Positions 53,725 to 61,466 of a DNA stretch of 64,000 nt are shown in pieces. Position 1 is the stretch's first letter; the number at the start of each line of letters is the position of its first letter. The notes beneath the pieces are model-generated. The model was not told where the DNA came from. It did no database searches and saw nothing but the letters and a program-made list of their open reading frames with translations. Source of the stretch: Clostridiales bacterium mt11 (GTDB lineage: Bacteria > Bacillota > Clostridia > Tissierellales > Tepidimicrobiaceae); assembly GCA_001282665.1 (NCBI GenBank), contig LN874944.1:1-64000 (forward strand), in the 5' to 3' direction. A program made the position numbers and the translations under genes.

Positions 53725-54451
53725 ACCGTGGTTCATTCATGGGAATCCAGCTGTAACTAGGCTCTGGTGGGAACTAGTACCACTTATCGTGACCATAATT
53801 GTTACATTAATATTTGAAAAGGGAATTGAAAGGGGAAAAGTTCATATCCAATTTATTGAACAACCTTTTAGAGATTTTATTTTAGGTATACTTTTAGGAG
53901 TTATTTGGCTTGGAATGACTATACTTATTCTAAGATATTTAGGAGTTATACATTTCGATAGTAAAAATGATGTAAGTTATATGTGGATATGGATTATTGC
54001 AGCTTTTATAAATGTTGTAATGCAGGAATATTTGATAAGAGGGTATATTTTTCAGGTTTTCAAATCCAACTATAATAGTATAGTAGCAACTATTGTAAGT
54101 ACCCTTATATTTACAGCATTACATAGAGGAGCTTTTGAGGTTGGAATTATAGCTGTGTTAAATGTTTTAACTATGAGTATTTTTGTATCATTATTGTTGA
54201 TTTATACTAATGCCTTGATGACACCAATTATTGTACATTTTATTTGGAATGCCGTTGGATGTTTATATCTAGGTGGGGTTTCATTAGCAGATGATTATCC
54301 AAATCTTTGGAATTGTACTTTTACGGGAAACAAGTTAATTACAGGAGGAATGGCTAAGATGGAGGGAAGCATTATAGTTTTAGCTATGAACATTATTATA
54401 ATAATAATTGTTGGGGTTATGATATTTAGAGGTAAATCTTCAGCAGCCTAG
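53639..54451 (+). CDS. CPBP-family intramembrane metalloprotease
   Basis: A polytopic protein of 270 residues with about eight membrane segments. The CPBP motifs are QEYLIRG (about residue 131; the family usually has EExxxRG, so the first Glu is Gln here), FTALHRG and HFIWNAVG. Related proteins include Rce1-type proteases and bacteriocin-immunity Abi proteins. AGGTGGAG before the ATG lies inside the truncated amidohydrolase frame. Function unknown; the missing Glu may affect activity. Confidence 0.8.
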   Translation: MKKVLITMGKVLGFFVLWAIFVSMDFLYEPWFIHGNPAVTRLWWELVPLIVTIIVTLIFEKGIERGKVHIQFIEQPFRDFILGILLGVIWLGMTILILRYLGVIHFDSKNDVSYMWIWIIAAFINVVMQEYLIRGYIFQVFKSNYNSIVATIVSTLIFTALHRGAFEVGIIAVLNVLTMSIFVSLLLIYTNALMTPIIVHFIWNAVGCLYLGGVSLADDYPNLWNCTFTGNKLITGGMAKMEGSIIVLAMNIIIIIIVGVMIFRGKSSAA

Positions 54452-54610
54452 CTTTATTAAAATGTCTGGTAAACTATATCACAAATAGAACGGGCTACTA
54501 TAGATGGAAATGACATTTAAAGGTTGTAAAAACTATAGTAAGTCGTTAATAAATGGTATAACATATATTATCCAAGGTACTGAAAAGTCTATTTTTAGGG
54601 AGGAAATCTT
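54452..54610. other. Short gene-free stretch behind the CPBP gene
   Basis: No coding sequence or clear hairpin was seen before the ribosome binding site (GGGAGG) of the interrupted gene at 54611. Confidence 0.4.
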
Positions 54611-54928
54611 ATGAAAGTTGTACATATGATAGACGATTTTAATATATTATGTGAAGACATAGAAGAAGCGAGTAAGCTTATTGCTAATACGGAATTTTTA
54701 ATACATAAAGTTACGGGATAATTTGGCCTAATATTAACACAGGGAAAAATGAGAGAATATTTTACTTGGTCAAACTTAGATAAAAATGATAAATATTATT
54801 TATGCAGATATTATGTAGGTATAAAAGTTGTTAAATATATGATGGATATAGGCTATGATTTTGCTAAATTAACCACTATGCCATCAGAAGTTATTTGGGA
54901 AAAGTATAGATATTATAAAAGCTTATAG
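54611..54928 (+). pseudogene. Reading frame interrupted by one in-frame stop
   Basis: Behind a good ribosome binding site, the frame encodes MKVVHMIDDFNILCEDIEEA and on to VTG, then TAA at 54719. The same frame continues without another stop for 68 codons (FGLILTQGKMREYFTWSNLD ... WEKYRYYKSL) to TAG at 54926. Joined, this would be a 105-codon protein of unknown family. A nonsense mutation is the simplest reading; the second part could also start at the ATG at 54749. Confidence 0.5.
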
Positions 54929-54983
54929 TAATTAACCAAATGCTTAGTATGAATATCTCAAGCTTTTTTTCATAATGTTTAAC

Positions 54984-55012
54984 TTGACATAATTGACAGT
55001 AAATAGTAAAAT
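54984..55012 (+). promoter_or_regulatory. Sigma-A promoter of the marR operon
   Basis: TTGACA (54984-54989) and TAAAAT (55007-55012) with 17-bp spacing. The -10 lies inside the left arm of the palindrome at 55005-55050. Confidence 0.75.
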
Positions 55013-55050
55013 GAAATAAGGGTAATATATTACCTTTATTTCATTTTACT
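55005..55050. promoter_or_regulatory. 46-bp near-perfect palindrome, likely MarR operator
   Basis: Arms of 23 bp (55005-55027 and 55028-55050) with one mismatch, which would be a G-U pair in RNA. It covers the -10 and the transcript start and ends just before the marR ribosome binding site, so it fits an autorepressor site. Confidence 0.75.
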
Positions 55051-55063
55051 ATGGAGGTTTAAT

Positions 55064-55531
55064 ATGAAAGAATTAGAAAAGCTACAAAATATTGATAAAA
55101 GATATCGTATCTTTGGTATGATATTTTTACTCTCTACTAAACTTGAGACTATTGGAAACACGTTTCTTGGAGAACTTACTACAAAACAATGGTTTCTTAT
55201 GCTAATACTAACAAACTTTTTTGAAACACCACCAACACTCAGTGAATTGGCTAATAAAATGGGAACATCCCATCAAAATACAAAGCAACTTGCGATTAAA
55301 CTTCAAGAAAAGAAATTTTTATCTATTCAAAAAGATGAACAAGACAATCGTGTACTCCGAATAGTTCCTACAAAGAAAATTGAAGAATATGTAAAAACAC
55401 GACAATATAAGGACTATAAATTTATTGAAGACTTTTTTAAAGTGTTAACAAAAAAGGAGATTGAAGAACTTGATGAAATTTTATTTAAATTAATAGATAA
55501 TATTCGGAATATGGAAGAAATTAGAGAATGA
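55064..55531 (+). CDS. MarR-family transcriptional regulator
   Basis: A 155-residue winged-helix dimer. The DNA-binding domain (about 40-105) has TLSELANKMGTSHQNTKQLA as the helix-turn-helix and the wing QKDEQDNRVLRI with the conserved Asp-Arg. It heads an operon with an FMN-binding protein (4-bp overlap) and a flavodoxin. MarR proteins usually repress their own operon; the palindrome upstream is the obvious site. The ligand is unknown, possibly an oxidant or flavin-related compound. Confidence 0.85.
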   Translation: MKELEKLQNIDKRYRIFGMIFLLSTKLETIGNTFLGELTTKQWFLMLILTNFFETPPTLSELANKMGTSHQNTKQLAIKLQEKKFLSIQKDEQDNRVLRIVPTKKIEEYVKTRQYKDYKFIEDFFKVLTKKEIEELDEILFKLIDNIRNMEEIRE

Positions 55532-55908
55532 AAAATAAGGTTGTTATTTTAATAATATCTGTATTAATATGTTTACTCGGATTGACATGGTTTACAATGA
55601 AAAATAATATAGTTAAGCAGGCGGAAAAAATAGTTATTTCTGATTTGGAGTTATCTAATATAGACGATGGTATTTATATAGGAGAGTATACTCTATCACC
55701 AGTTAAGGTCATAGTCCAGATCCACATTTCAAATCATCAAATACATGAAATTAAGATTTTAGAACATCAAAATGGATTTGGAGAAAAAGCAGAAGTAATT
55801 ACCGACCATATAATTGAAAAACAGAAGTTAAAGGTTGATTCCATTGCAGGAGCAACTGTGAGTAGTAAGGTCATACTTAAAGCAGTAGAGAATGCTTTAA
55901 ACAAATAG
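55528..55908 (+). CDS. FMN-binding domain protein, membrane-anchored
   Basis: A 126-residue protein with an N-terminal membrane segment (about 5-24) and an FMN_bind domain outside. GIYIGEYTL opens the domain, and DSIAGATVSSKVILKAVENA (about 102-121) holds the Ser/Thr that in RnfG/NqrC-type proteins carries covalently bound FMN. It overlaps marR by 4 bp. It may pass electrons at the cell surface together with the flavodoxin that follows. Confidence 0.82.
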   Translation: MKNKVVILIISVLICLLGLTWFTMKNNIVKQAEKIVISDLELSNIDDGIYIGEYTLSPVKVIVQIHISNHQIHEIKILEHQNGFGEKAEVITDHIIEKQKLKVDSIAGATVSSKVILKAVENALNK

Positions 55909-55929
55909 GAATATAAGGAGTGAAAGCAT

Positions 55930-56472
55930 ATGAACAATATAGCTATAATGTATAAGTCAAAGTATGGTAGTACTAAAAAATATGCTCAGTGGATAGCCGA
56001 AGAAGTTAAGGCAGATTTATTTGAACACTCAGAAATAGAAGTTAAAAAGTTAATGGAATACGATACTATTGTTTATGGTGGCGGATTATATGCAAGTGGA
56101 ATTGCTGGCATTTCTATCATAACTAAAAACTATGAGATATTAAAAGGAAAAAAAATAATAGTTTTTACAGTAGGGCTTGCTTCAACAGATAAAGAGGAAG
56201 TTTTTCTTCCAATAATAGAAAAAAATTTTTCTAAAGAAATGCGTGAAAATATAAGATTTTTTCATTTACGTGGTGGAATTGATTACAATAAGTTGGGGAT
56301 AATACACAAATCCATGATGGCAATGCTTAAAAATTCAATTTCTAAGAAAAGTCCTGAGGAATTATCTGATGATGATAGAGAATTTTTAGCCACATATGGG
56401 AAAAAGGTAGACTTTACAGATAAGAAGACGATAGCATCATTATTATTATTTTTGAAGGATCAAAATTATTAA
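55930..56472 (+). CDS. Flavodoxin-like protein
   Basis: A 180-residue flavodoxin-fold protein. The phosphate loop is YKSKYGSTKKYAQWIAEEV (residues about 8-26), followed by YDTIVYGGGLYASGIAGI and a loop with FTVGLAST. The family (PF12724-like, related to HemG) acts in one- or two-electron transfer with FMN. It follows the FMN-binding gene by 21 bp behind AAGGAG. It completes the three-gene MarR operon. Confidence 0.86.
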   Translation: MNNIAIMYKSKYGSTKKYAQWIAEEVKADLFEHSEIEVKKLMEYDTIVYGGGLYASGIAGISIITKNYEILKGKKIIVFTVGLASTDKEEVFLPIIEKNFSKEMRENIRFFHLRGGIDYNKLGIIHKSMMAMLKNSISKKSPEELSDDDREFLATYGKKVDFTDKKTIASLLLFLKDQNY

Positions 56473-56527
56473 ATGAGAATGAAAAAGTTAATAAAAAACA
56501 AAACGATGTGAAGAAAAGCTTATAAAA

Positions 56528-56677
56528 ATGGATTCTACTATTAATTTAATTATTTCTGATTTAAGAAAACATGATATAAAGGAAGGTTTAAAAGAAGGGA
56601 GAATTGTATATTTAAGTGTATTTTTAATATTAGAACCACTATACGATTCACTAAAGGAAAGTAAGAAAGAGGGTTAG
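56528..56677 (+). CDS. Small hypothetical protein (49 aa)
   Basis: An open frame of 49 residues, MDSTINLIISDLRKHDIKEG then LKEGRIVYLSVFLILEPLYD and a basic end. It lacks a clear ribosome binding site and may be a remnant of a longer protein. It lies between the flavodoxin and a GNAT gene. Confidence 0.3.
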   Translation: MDSTINLIISDLRKHDIKEGLKEGRIVYLSVFLILEPLYDSLKESKKEG

Positions 56678-56682
56678 AACAG

Positions 56683-57168
56683 TTGAAAGTAGATTATATT
56701 AACATATCTAAAGATAACTATAATGTTTTTCATGGTTTACTGGTAAGCTATTATAAGGATGGCGAAGATAAGGATACACCTCAAGATATCATAGATGATT
56801 TTATTAAGCAATTATTTGATATGATAGTTAAAAATAAAATACAAGGTAGGTTAATTAGTTCAGATAAAAAAATTATTGGATTTATTATTTGGATGATTGA
56901 TGAAGAGGGTAGTCCTTATAGTATGATTCCGGGATATGGTACCATTCTCGAAATAGGTTTAATCAAAGATTATAGAAATAAGGGTATTGGAAAAAACATC
57001 GTGGAATATGCTGAGAATCAAATGCTTGAAAAAGGAGTTAATGATTTTTACATTACAGTTTATGAACTAGCAAAAATATTCTGGGAAAATTGTGGGTATA
57101 TAAATACAGGAGAAGTTGCTTTTAATGGACTTTACATATACAAAAAGTTAAAAGAGATAATGAATTAA
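56683..57168 (+). CDS. GNAT-family N-acetyltransferase
   Basis: A 161-residue acetyltransferase. The acetyl-CoA motif A is ILEIGLIKDYRNKGIGKNIVE (about 88-108, in parts), and the C-terminal FWENCGYINTGEVAFNG is the usual motif B region. The start is a TTG at 56683 behind GAGGG. The substrate is unknown. It is the first of several GNAT genes in the right end of the window. Confidence 0.82.
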   Translation: MKVDYINISKDNYNVFHGLLVSYYKDGEDKDTPQDIIDDFIKQLFDMIVKNKIQGRLISSDKKIIGFIIWMIDEEGSPYSMIPGYGTILEIGLIKDYRNKGIGKNIVEYAENQMLEKGVNDFYITVYELAKIFWENCGYINTGEVAFNGLYIYKKLKEIMN

Positions 57169-57204
57169 TTTCCTATAAATAAATGGTGGAAGGATGGTAA
57201 TTGT

Positions 57205-57426
57205 ATGAAATGTCCATATTGTAGTGAAGAAATGAAATTAGGAGTTATATACGGAGATAAATGTTCACTAAAATGGATTTCATTAGAAAAAGATAAAGGA
57301 CCGTTACTTCAATGGTTTTCAAAAGGAATAAAACTTTCGGATGTATTTGAGAATAATAGTATAGAATCGTTTTTTTGTGAAAATTGCAAAAAGATTATTA
57401 TTGATGTAGAAGATAAAATTGACTAA
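57205..57426 (+). CDS. Small zinc-ribbon protein (PF20097-like)
   Basis: A 73-residue protein with CPYCSEEMKLGVIYGD at the start and FFCENCKKIIIDVED at the end; the two CxxC knuckles make a zinc ribbon. W-S-L-E-K-D-K-G and FSKGIKLSD fill the middle. Such proteins are common in clostridia and uncharacterised. It follows the GNAT gene by 36 bp, behind GGAAGG. Confidence 0.78.
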   Translation: MKCPYCSEEMKLGVIYGDKCSLKWISLEKDKGPLLQWFSKGIKLSDVFENNSIESFFCENCKKIIIDVEDKID

Positions 57427-57589
57427 AGTAAATTTTGTTGATTTAATTATATAAAATATTAAGTAAAAGTATTTGTAAGGTATTGCTAATAGCTATATGA
57501 AGCTAAACAGAGAAGTTATAATTTATATATGACAGAGCATATATGAACTTATTAAATGTTTTTTATATATTCTATAATAATTAAAAAAT
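57427..57589. other. Intergenic region between convergent genes
   Basis: AT-rich; no clear terminator hairpin was seen between the zinc-ribbon gene and the Nudix gene on the other strand. Confidence 0.4.
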
Positions 57590-58048
57590 CTACTTTTCAC
57601 CTAATAATTCTAATGCTTCATTAGTCATTACCACAATATTGTGCTGAACGTCATATGCGTTTTTTAAATCTTCTTTATTATACCATTTAAGCAGATTGGA
57701 TTCCCCATATTCTGGCACTGTATCAAAAGATTGTGCAGTTGCATAAAAAACAAAGTCTATATGATAATGTTCTGGACTTATTTCACCTAAAATTTTATAC
57801 ATAGGATTTATTAATAATTTTTCTTCCGCTAATTTGCATGCATTTTTAAGTTGGCTACTTAATGGATTGTATAGATTTATTTTTAATCCTGACTCTTTTT
57901 GTGCTTCACGAATACATGCCTCTTCTGGCAATTCATTTAATTCTACATATCCGCCTATAGGGAGTGCTTTTTTAGCCTTTTTATGTAAGTGTAATAATAC
58001 TTTATCTTTATGTACTATAAATATGGAAACCGTAAAATGTCTATCCAT
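57590..58048 (-). CDS. Nudix hydrolase
   Basis: A 152-residue Nudix protein, the only minus-strand gene in the accessory part. The box reads GGYVELNELPEEACIREAQK followed by ESGL, so the usual REUxEE is REAQKE, one Glu changed to Lys. This could weaken metal binding. The ATG at 58048 has GGAGAG at 10 bp. Typical substrates are nucleoside diphosphate derivatives, unknown here. Confidence 0.8.
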   Translation of the reverse strand: MDRHFTVSIFIVHKDKVLLHLHKKAKKALPIGGYVELNELPEEACIREAQKESGLKINLYNPLSSQLKNACKLAEEKLLINPMYKILGEISPEHYHIDFVFYATAQSFDTVPEYGESNLLKWYNKEDLKNAYDVQHNIVVMTNEALELLGEK

Positions 58049-58180
58049 GTTTGTATTTCTCTCCAAGTCTTATATCAAATATTTATCATAAAAGGTTTGC
58101 GTATATTATGTAAAGTAAGTAGATAATCATTTAAATTTTTAAATTACATCCAATATAGCATTTAATTTTATTAAGATCAA

Positions 58181-58221
58181 TGTTTCAATTAGATATTCAA
58201 ATTGAATATCTAATTGAAACA
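58181..58221. repeat. 20-bp perfect inverted repeat before the cupin gene
   Basis: Arms 58181-58200 and 58202-58221 are exactly complementary around one central A. No T-run follows. It lies in the divergent region between the Nudix and cupin genes, 57 bp before the cupin start, so it is a candidate operator or mRNA leader hairpin. Confidence 0.8.
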
Positions 58222-58277
58222 CCTTCCTAAATCATAAAACATATAATATTAAAAAGGGCAATGAAAGGAAGGTTAAT

Positions 58278-58790
58278 ATGAATAATTACTATAATCCATA
58301 TCCATCACCTTGCAGCAATAACAATTTAAATAATATGTATAATTATCAAAGTCCTTGTTGGAATAATAACCCAAGTAATTATTTAGATTCTTGTAGACAA
58401 TGTGTTTACTTAAAAGACTATGGACCAGAGCCATATGTAGTTAATATAGAGGAAGCCGCTAATCAAAATTATAATTATAGATTAGCTTTATGGACTGGCA
58501 CTCATTTGCAACTTACTTTAATGAGTATCAATGCAAGAGAAGACATAGGTTTAGAGATGCATCCAGATGTGGATCAATTTATACGTATTGAGGAAGGGGA
58601 AGGTCTCGTTGTAATGGGAAATAGTAGAAATAATTTGTGGTTCCAAAGGAATGTTTCTGCTGGTTATGTAATATTGATACCTGCAGGTACATGGCACAAT
58701 TTAATCAATATGGGCTGTACTCCGCTAAAATTATATTCTATTTATGCACCACCTGAACATCCACATGGAACAGTTGAACCAACTAAATAA
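58278..58790 (+). CDS. Cupin-domain protein with Asn/Tyr-rich N-terminus
   Basis: A 170-residue protein. The first 45 residues are rich in Asn, Tyr, Pro, Ser and Cys, like spore coat proteins. The cupin domain (about 60-160) has the metal motif EMHPDVDQFIRIEEGEG and the second motif PAGTWHNLINMG with the last His. Related proteins in clostridia are annotated as mannose-6-phosphate isomerase-like cupins. A link to spores or the cell surface is possible from composition. Terminator behind it. Confidence 0.83.
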   Translation: MNNYYNPYPSPCSNNNLNNMYNYQSPCWNNNPSNYLDSCRQCVYLKDYGPEPYVVNIEEAANQNYNYRLALWTGTHLQLTLMSINAREDIGLEMHPDVDQFIRIEEGEGLVVMGNSRNNLWFQRNVSAGYVILIPAGTWHNLINMGCTPLKLYSIYAPPEHPHGTVEPTK

Positions 58791-58815
58791 AATATTGGAT
58801 TTATATTTATTGCAA

Positions 58816-58850
58816 AAGCCTTGGTTAGTCTCCTAATCAAGGCTTAAGTC
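58816..58850 (+). terminator. Terminator behind the cupin gene
   Basis: A 13-bp stem with one G-U pair (58816-58828 and 58833-58845), 4-nt loop, followed by AAGTCTTTTT. Confidence 0.85.
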
Positions 58851-58919
58851 TTTTTATAAAACATATATCAATTGATATTATAATATTATGAGGTTTTAAA
58901 GTATTTAAGGAAGGAGATG

Positions 58920-58946
58920 TTTGTAAATCCCATAGGGATTTACAAA
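58920..58946. repeat. 12-bp perfect hairpin without T-run
   Basis: TTTGTAAATCCC and GGGATTTACAAA flank a 3-nt loop. It follows an orphan ribosome binding site-like AAGGAG and precedes a coding-like scrap (about 58979-59035). It may be a mobile repeat or regulatory hairpin. Confidence 0.7.
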
Positions 58947-59057
58947 AGGTTATATACAGAAAATTATGATATAATGAAGATACCATTTATTTCAAAGATG
59001 GTGATAAAGTGGTACTTGTAAACAAATTATCTTGAAAAATTAAGGAAGGTGGGATAT

Positions 59058-59801
59058 ATGGAAATAGAGTTTTATTATTGGGATATGCAATGTCCAATAA
59101 ACAATGAAATGTTAAAATTACTTAAAAAATATAGTAAATATTTTGATATAACCTCTTATAATATTAAAGATAATTTTGAAATTGCAAAAAAGCAGCGATT
59201 ATTTTTCCCTACTTTGACCGTTGTGAACGGTGCAGATAGATATTTTAGCCCTATATCAGATAAATTTTTGGACAAACTATTGAATAATAAATTGGTTAAA
59301 GAGAAGCCTTTTGTAATAAGCCATGGAAGAGAAAAATATACAGGTGAGATTATACCTTTAACAGAAAAGAACATACAAGTTGCAGGGACATGCACTGGGA
59401 GAAATTGCTTTGAAAACTGTTATAAGAAGTTTGAATTTTTGAAGGATTATTGTTTAGATATCTTTGGCTTTCTTAATATGGATGGTAATAAGCTTTTAGG
59501 TGGAGTTGAATACGTTCCATCTAAGATAGTTCCCTATGATATCCCAAGGTCTGAAGATATTGCTTTTCTAACATGCACATATATTTCCTCAGATAGATAT
59601 GATTATAAATCTGCTCCATTTAAAGCTTTAGAAAAATATTTAAAAGATAAATATTCGAAGATCATTGCCATTACTGACGAGGTTGGAACTTTCCCAAATG
59701 GTGATTTGAAATGGTTTTTAGATAATGGATTTAAGGATGAAGGAGTCATATCTTATGAGCCAGAGTATTGTAGATTACATTTAGTAAGTAAAAATATTTA
59801 A
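59058..59801 (+). CDS. Two-domain protein: thioredoxin-like N-terminus, GNAT-like C-terminus
   Basis: A 247-residue protein. Residues 1-80 have a thioredoxin-like pattern (EFYYWDMQCPINNEMLKLLK, then FFPTLTVVNG) but only a single Cys at the active site. Residues about 85-250 include CTGRNCFENCYKKF and then a GNAT-like end (PFKALEKYLKDKY; WFLDNGFKDEGVISYEPEYC). YoaP-like proteins of Bacillus combine related parts. The function is unknown. The ATG at 59058 has AAGGAAGG 8 bp upstream. Confidence 0.65.
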   Translation: MEIEFYYWDMQCPINNEMLKLLKKYSKYFDITSYNIKDNFEIAKKQRLFFPTLTVVNGADRYFSPISDKFLDKLLNNKLVKEKPFVISHGREKYTGEIIPLTEKNIQVAGTCTGRNCFENCYKKFEFLKDYCLDIFGFLNMDGNKLLGGVEYVPSKIVPYDIPRSEDIAFLTCTYISSDRYDYKSAPFKALEKYLKDKYSKIIAITDEVGTFPNGDLKWFLDNGFKDEGVISYEPEYCRLHLVSKNI

Positions 59802-59868
59802 TCCATTTTTATTGGGAAACTTTAGTTTTGAATTTTAATTACAGATATATCCAGAGGTGAAAAGGAGT

Positions 59869-60297
59869 ATGAATATTAAACAGTATAAGAGTGAATATAA
59901 ATTGGCAATAAATGAGCTTATTTCAGATGATAACTTCGTGAGAGAAGATATAATTAAATGCTTAGAACAATTTCCACAGTATGGAATCGTTGTTGAAGAT
60001 GAAAAAGAAATCATTGCAATAGGAGTATTTACTGGTGCAGATAAAGAAAGTAGTATGACTTTATATGTAAAACCTTCAAGAAGAAAAGTTGAAATCACAA
60101 TAGTTGGGGGCTTTATTAAATGGCCTTTATTTATTATTTCAACAACTTCCATATTAACCTATGTAGTTTTGGATAGAAAGAAGTTACGTTGTCCTAATTG
60201 TAGAGGGTTTGAAAACCTTGATAGATTGATGTATGCTAAGAACCATGTATCTTATTGTAGGCATTGTGGGGTGAGAATCAATATTTCTGAATTATAA
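59869..60297 (+). CDS. Chimeric protein: GNAT N-terminal part joined to a membrane zinc ribbon
   Basis: A 142-residue protein. The first 70 residues look like the beginning of a GNAT acetyltransferase (AINELISDDNFVREDIIKCL; YGIVVEDEKEIIAIGVF; ESSMTLYVKPSRRK), lacking the acetyl-CoA motif. They run directly into a membrane segment (about 79-95) and a zinc ribbon with CPNC and CRHC. The join falls near 60085. A recombination between two genes is the likely origin. AAGGAG before the ATG suggests it is still translated. Confidence 0.6.
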   Translation: MNIKQYKSEYKLAINELISDDNFVREDIIKCLEQFPQYGIVVEDEKEIIAIGVFTGADKESSMTLYVKPSRRKVEITIVGGFIKWPLFIISTTSILTYVVLDRKKLRCPNCRGFENLDRLMYAKNHVSYCRHCGVRINISEL

Positions 60298-60400
60298 TAG
60301 AGATATATTTATTTATAGAACTATATAATAAGCAGTTTTGGTTTTCACATATCCGTAGTATAATAAATAATAGTTCACTTAAAGTTAGAGGAGGAATTAG

Positions 60401-60880
60401 ATGAAAAAATTAATAGCAATTTGTTGTATAGTTGTTATATTGTTATCTACTGGATGTGGAGCAAATTATATGAGTTCACTATATTCAAAAGATGATAAGA
60501 TTGCAAGTGATACAAATTCATTTACTTTAGATGAAAAAGAACAATCCATAGACGGACAAGCTTACAATGGTAAATTAAAATTTGAGGGAATGGATACCAT
60601 ATGGAAATATAATGCTGAAGATGATATGGAAATTGAGCTTTCATATCTATTATCAGTAAAAGAAGGTAAGGCAAAATTAGTTTTAATTAATCCAGTAGGG
60701 GAATTAGAGACAATTGTTAAAAATGAAGATAATAGTATTCAAGAAGATATGGAAACGATTAAAGTATCTTTAAAAAAGGGTGAAAATAGGATTAAATTAG
60801 TTGCAGCAGATAAAGCAAAATTTGAACTTAAACTTAATATAAGTGAAGGTGAACTTAATAATATTGGATTTGATAGATAA
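60401..60880 (+). CDS. Hypothetical lipoprotein
   Basis: A 159-residue exported protein with a lipoprotein signal peptide ending LLSTGCG (Cys19). The mature part has a beta-rich domain with LKFEGMDTIWKYNAEDDMEI and KGENRIKLVAADKAKF that resembles small outer-surface sandwich folds. No family is recognised. GAGGAGG lies before the ATG. It is monocistronic; the role is unknown. Confidence 0.72.
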   Translation: MKKLIAICCIVVILLSTGCGANYMSSLYSKDDKIASDTNSFTLDEKEQSIDGQAYNGKLKFEGMDTIWKYNAEDDMEIELSYLLSVKEGKAKLVLINPVGELETIVKNEDNSIQEDMETIKVSLKKGENRIKLVAADKAKFELKLNISEGELNNIGFDR

Positions 60881-60947
60881 GTGAGCATTCATTATAAAGT
60901 TAAAAAGTATATAGCAACGAAATGAATAAATCTTATAAAGGAGAAGT

Positions 60948-61406
60948 ATGGCAATGAGTCGAAGTGAACAGGCTATTTTTACAAATATGTGCATGATATA
61001 TGATGGAGACTATATTTTAGTACAAGATAGATGCAATCCCGATTGGCCTGGAATGACATTTCCTGGTGGTCATGTAGAATATGGTGAATCTTTTGTTGAG
61101 TCTGTTAAGCGTGAAGTTTTTGAAGAAACGGGACTTATTATTGAAAATCCTGTTTTATGTGGAGTAAAGCAATTTCAAACAAAGCAGGATGAACGGTATG
61201 TTGTTCTGTTTTTTAAAACTAATGAATTTAAAGGGAATTTGAAATCTTCAAAAGAAGGAGATGTATTTTGGATAAAAAAAGAAGACTTGGGACAATATCA
61301 GCTTGCTAATGATTTTTTAGATATGTTTAATGTCTTTGAGTCTGATGAATTTAGTGAGTTTTATTACTATAAAGAAGAAGGTAATTTTAAGAAGAAGTTA
61401 TTATAA
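60948..61406 (+). CDS. Nudix hydrolase (8-oxo-dGTPase/MutT-like)
   Basis: A 152-residue Nudix enzyme. The complete box GGHVEYGESFVESVKREVFE continued by ETGL fits Gx5Ex7REUxEExGU. The N-terminus FTNMCMIYDGDYILVQDR and substrate loop DWPGMTFPG resemble MutT/YtkD-like 8-oxo-dGTP diphosphatases. The ATG at 60948 is 4 bp after AAAGGAG; the ATG at 60954 is an equally good start. It follows the lipoprotein by 67 bp. Confidence 0.84.
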   Translation: MAMSRSEQAIFTNMCMIYDGDYILVQDRCNPDWPGMTFPGGHVEYGESFVESVKREVFEETGLIIENPVLCGVKQFQTKQDERYVVLFFKTNEFKGNLKSSKEGDVFWIKKEDLGQYQLANDFLDMFNVFESDEFSEFYYYKEEGNFKKKLL

Positions 61407-61466
61407 TGAAATGAAGAATTATATAATTTAAGATTAAAGGCTGCAAAACAAATAGGAGGATTAACA

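Noticed and set aside
58917..59035. Possible small ORF starting right after AAGGAG at 58911
   Set aside because: The ribosome binding site abuts the ATG and the start overlaps a perfect hairpin, so translation is unlikely.
58979..59038. Coding-like scrap (frame with TIYFKDGDKVVLVNKLS)
   Set aside because: About 20 codons with a stop just upstream and no start; too short to annotate as a gene or to assign.
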